Shown one piece after another: positions 62,622 to 64,000 of a DNA stretch of 64,000 bases. Both the position numbers and the translations under genes were made by a program. The stretch's first letter is position 1. The number at the start of each line of letters is the position of its first letter. The DNA is from AC-32 sp963766375. GTDB taxonomy: Bacteria; Actinomycetota; Thermoleophilia; Gaiellales; Gaiellaceae. The stretch covers positions 62,001 to 126,000 of the forward strand of contig CAVXZG010000006.1 of assembly GCA_963766375.1 (NCBI GenBank), given 5' to 3'. A model generated the notes under the pieces. It did not search any database. It had not been told where the DNA came from and was given only the letters and a program-made list of their open reading frames with translations.

Positions 62622-64000
62622 TCAGTCGGCAGCGACGATTCGCACGGTGCCGACGGTCTCGGAGTTCTGCGAATCCGGCTCGATGCCGACGAGCAGCGCT
62701 CCGAGCTCGGCCTTGTCGAGCGTTTCCTTCTCGAGCAGGGCCTTGGCGACCCGGTCGAGCGACGCGCGGTGCTTCTGGAGCAGCCGCAGCGCCTCCTCGA
62801 AGGCCTCGTCGGTGAGACGTGCCTGCTCATGGTCGCGCAGCCGCTTCGTCTCCTCCGAGAGCGCGTAGTTGTCGGCGCGCATCGTCCGGGACGAGACCTC
62901 GGACATGCCGTAGTCGAAGACCATCGCCCGCGCGAGCTCCGTCACGCGCTCGAGGTCGTTCGCGGCGCCGTTGGTGACGCGCCCGAAGACGATCTGCTCT
63001 GCGGCGCGACCGGCGAGATAGACCTTGAGCAGGTCCTCGAACTCCTCGGTCGTGTGCAGGTAGCGCTCCTCGGTCGGCAGGTTGAGCGTGTACCCGAGCG
63101 CCTGCCCGCGCGAGACGATCGTCACCTTGTGCACGGGCAGCAGGTCGCCCGTCAGGTGCGACATGACCGCGTGACCGGCCTCGTGGTAGGCCAGGATCCG
63201 CCGCTCCTTCTCCGTCACGACCTTGCGCTGTTGCAGGCCCGCGACGACACGTTCCATCGCGTCCTCGAAGTCGCACTGCTTGATCGACGTCTGGCTCGAG
63301 CGGCCGGCGAAGATCGCGGCCTCGTTGGCGATGTTCTCGAGCTCGGCGCCCGTGAGGCCTGCCGTCTGGCGGGCGACCGACTTCAGGTCGACGTCCTCGG
63401 CCAGCGGCTTCCCTCTCGTATGGACGAGCAGGATCGCCTCGCGGCCTGCGAGATCGGGCGCCGCAACGAGCACCTGGCGGTCGAAGCGACCGGGCCGCAG
63501 GAGTGCCACGTCGAGGTCCTGGAGACGGTTCGAAGCACCCATCACGACGATCTGCTCGCGCGACTCGAAGCCGTCCAGCTCGACGAGCAGCTGGTTCAGC
63601 GTCTGGTCCTGCTCACGGCTGAAGCCGTGACCCGTGCGCTGCCCGCCAACCGCGTCGAGCTCGTCGATGAAGATGATCGCGGGCGCGTGCTTCCGCGCCT
63701 CGTCGAAGAGCTTGCGGATCCGCGCGGCGCCGAGACCGGCGAACATCTCGACGAACGCCGAGGCGCTCTGCGCGTAGAACTTCGCGCCCGCCTCGCTGGC
63801 GATCGCTTTCGCCAGAAGCGTTTTGCCGGTTCCGGGCGGGCCGTAGAGCAGGATCCCTTTCGGGATGCGCGCCCCGAGCCGGCCGAAGCGCTCCGGCTCG
63901 CGCAGGAAGTCCACGACCTCCGAGAGCTCGGCCTTGGCCTCGTCGAGACCCGCGACGTCGCTCCAGGAGACGGTCGAGGCGGCGGTGATCGTCTTCGCGG
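62622..64000 (-). CDS. ftsH: ATP-dependent zinc metalloprotease FtsH (N-terminus beyond the right edge)
   Basis: About 459 residues are visible, open at 64000. Upstream of the first Met the frame continues with WSDVAGLDEAKAELSEVVDFL, the start of the AAA module. Walker A GPPGTGKT, Walker B IIFIDELDAVGG, SRH region and the zinc motif HEAGH (ILAYHEAGHAVMSHL) followed by the M41 domain are present. FtsH degrades membrane and regulatory proteins. The N-terminal membrane helices lie outside the window. The C-terminus ends ETVGTVRIVAAD. Confidence 0.95.
   Translation of the reverse strand, partial: AKTITAASTVSWSDVAGLDEAKAELSEVVDFLREPERFGRLGARIPKGILLYGPPGTGKTLLAKAIASEAGAKFYAQSASAFVEMFAGLGAARIRKLFDEARKHAPAIIFIDELDAVGGQRTGHGFSREQDQTLNQLLVELDGFESREQIVVMGASNRLQDLDVALLRPGRFDRQVLVAAPDLAGREAILLVHTRGKPLAEDVDLKSVARQTAGLTGAELENIANEAAIFAGRSSQTSIKQCDFEDAMERVVAGLQQRKVVTEKERRILAYHEAGHAVMSHLTGDLLPVHKVTIVSRGQALGYTLNLPTEERYLHTTEEFEDLLKVYLAGRAAEQIVFGRVTNGAANDLERVTELARAMVFDYGMSEVSSRTMRADNYALSEETKRLRDHEQARLTDEAFEEALRLLQKHRASLDRVAKALLEKETLDKAELGALLVGIEPDSQNSETVGTVRIVAAD

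Overview
The window is high-GC (roughly 70% by eye) bacterial chromosome with dense, strand-switching gene blocks. Several traits suggest a deep-branching Actinomycetota, perhaps class Thermoleophilia: a 14-gene nuo operon, a futalosine-route menaquinone gene (mqnD), GTG/TTG-rich starts, a CIRCE-controlled groESL, and many genes that look leaderless. The lineage is an inference; there is no rRNA here to test it. I see no phage, IS element, CRISPR array or plasmid gene.

Layout. 1-5.4 kb: start of an aldehyde dehydrogenase gene, a thiolase, a secreted beta-propeller, a MarR regulator, mqnD, a DtxR/MntR-type regulator and two small unknowns. 5.4-11.6 kb (minus): a branched-chain amino-acid type ABC transporter (LivH, a LivM-LivG fusion, a lipoprotein receptor), then a membrane-anchored exported protein and an ornithine cyclodeaminase-family enzyme. 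11.7-14.8 kb: a small membrane protein, tRNA-Arg, ygfZ and an MFS exporter. 14.9-16.9 kb: groEL and groES with CIRCE. 17-19.8 kb: Nudix, ASCH, a second cyclodeaminase-family gene, a zinc-ribbon gene whose 5' end is partly duplicated, and a LURP-one-like gene. 19.9-26.2 kb: 2-oxoacid dehydrogenase E1alpha, E1beta and E2, lipB, a TMEM175-like channel gene and lipA, so the complex is encoded beside the enzymes that lipoylate it. 26.2-35.0 kb (minus): three large exported proteins (M36-like metalloprotease, BNR/sortilin-like propeller, subtilase). 35.1-38.2 kb (minus): fumC, zinc ribbon, ferredoxin-NADP reductase-like flavoprotein, erpA. 38.3-52.3 kb: nuoA to nuoN. 52.3-64 kb: metallo-beta-lactamase fold hydrolase, DUF1028, cupin-TPR, a short Ldh2-family dehydrogenase, Mrp, an IMPase-family phosphatase, DUF1015, a YhaM-like HD protein, an ArsC-like phosphatase, a YchF-like GTPase, a sigma factor, methylmalonyl-CoA epimerase and ftsH (cut by the window end).

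How the parts fit. E1/E2 and the lipoate enzymes feed acetyl-CoA metabolism; fumC belongs to the TCA cycle; complex I passes NADH electrons to the quinone pool, probably menaquinone made through MqnD; ErpA and Mrp can supply Fe-S clusters for complex I and LipA.

Two sequence-level patterns stand out. First, at least sixteen genes have a TANNNT box 6-8 nt upstream of the start codon, the layout of leaderless mRNAs; this also settles several starts. Second, three genes (lipB, nuoC, nuoH) have no usable ATG/GTG/TTG and appear to start at CTG inside a CTGA overlap with the previous stop codon.

Caution: about 21 single-frame breaks interrupt otherwise well-conserved genes, including groEL, E2 and nuoL. 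Nineteen are net +1, mostly at short G or C runs. I treat them as probable sequencing or assembly indels and give each gene its full span, noting where the frame changes.
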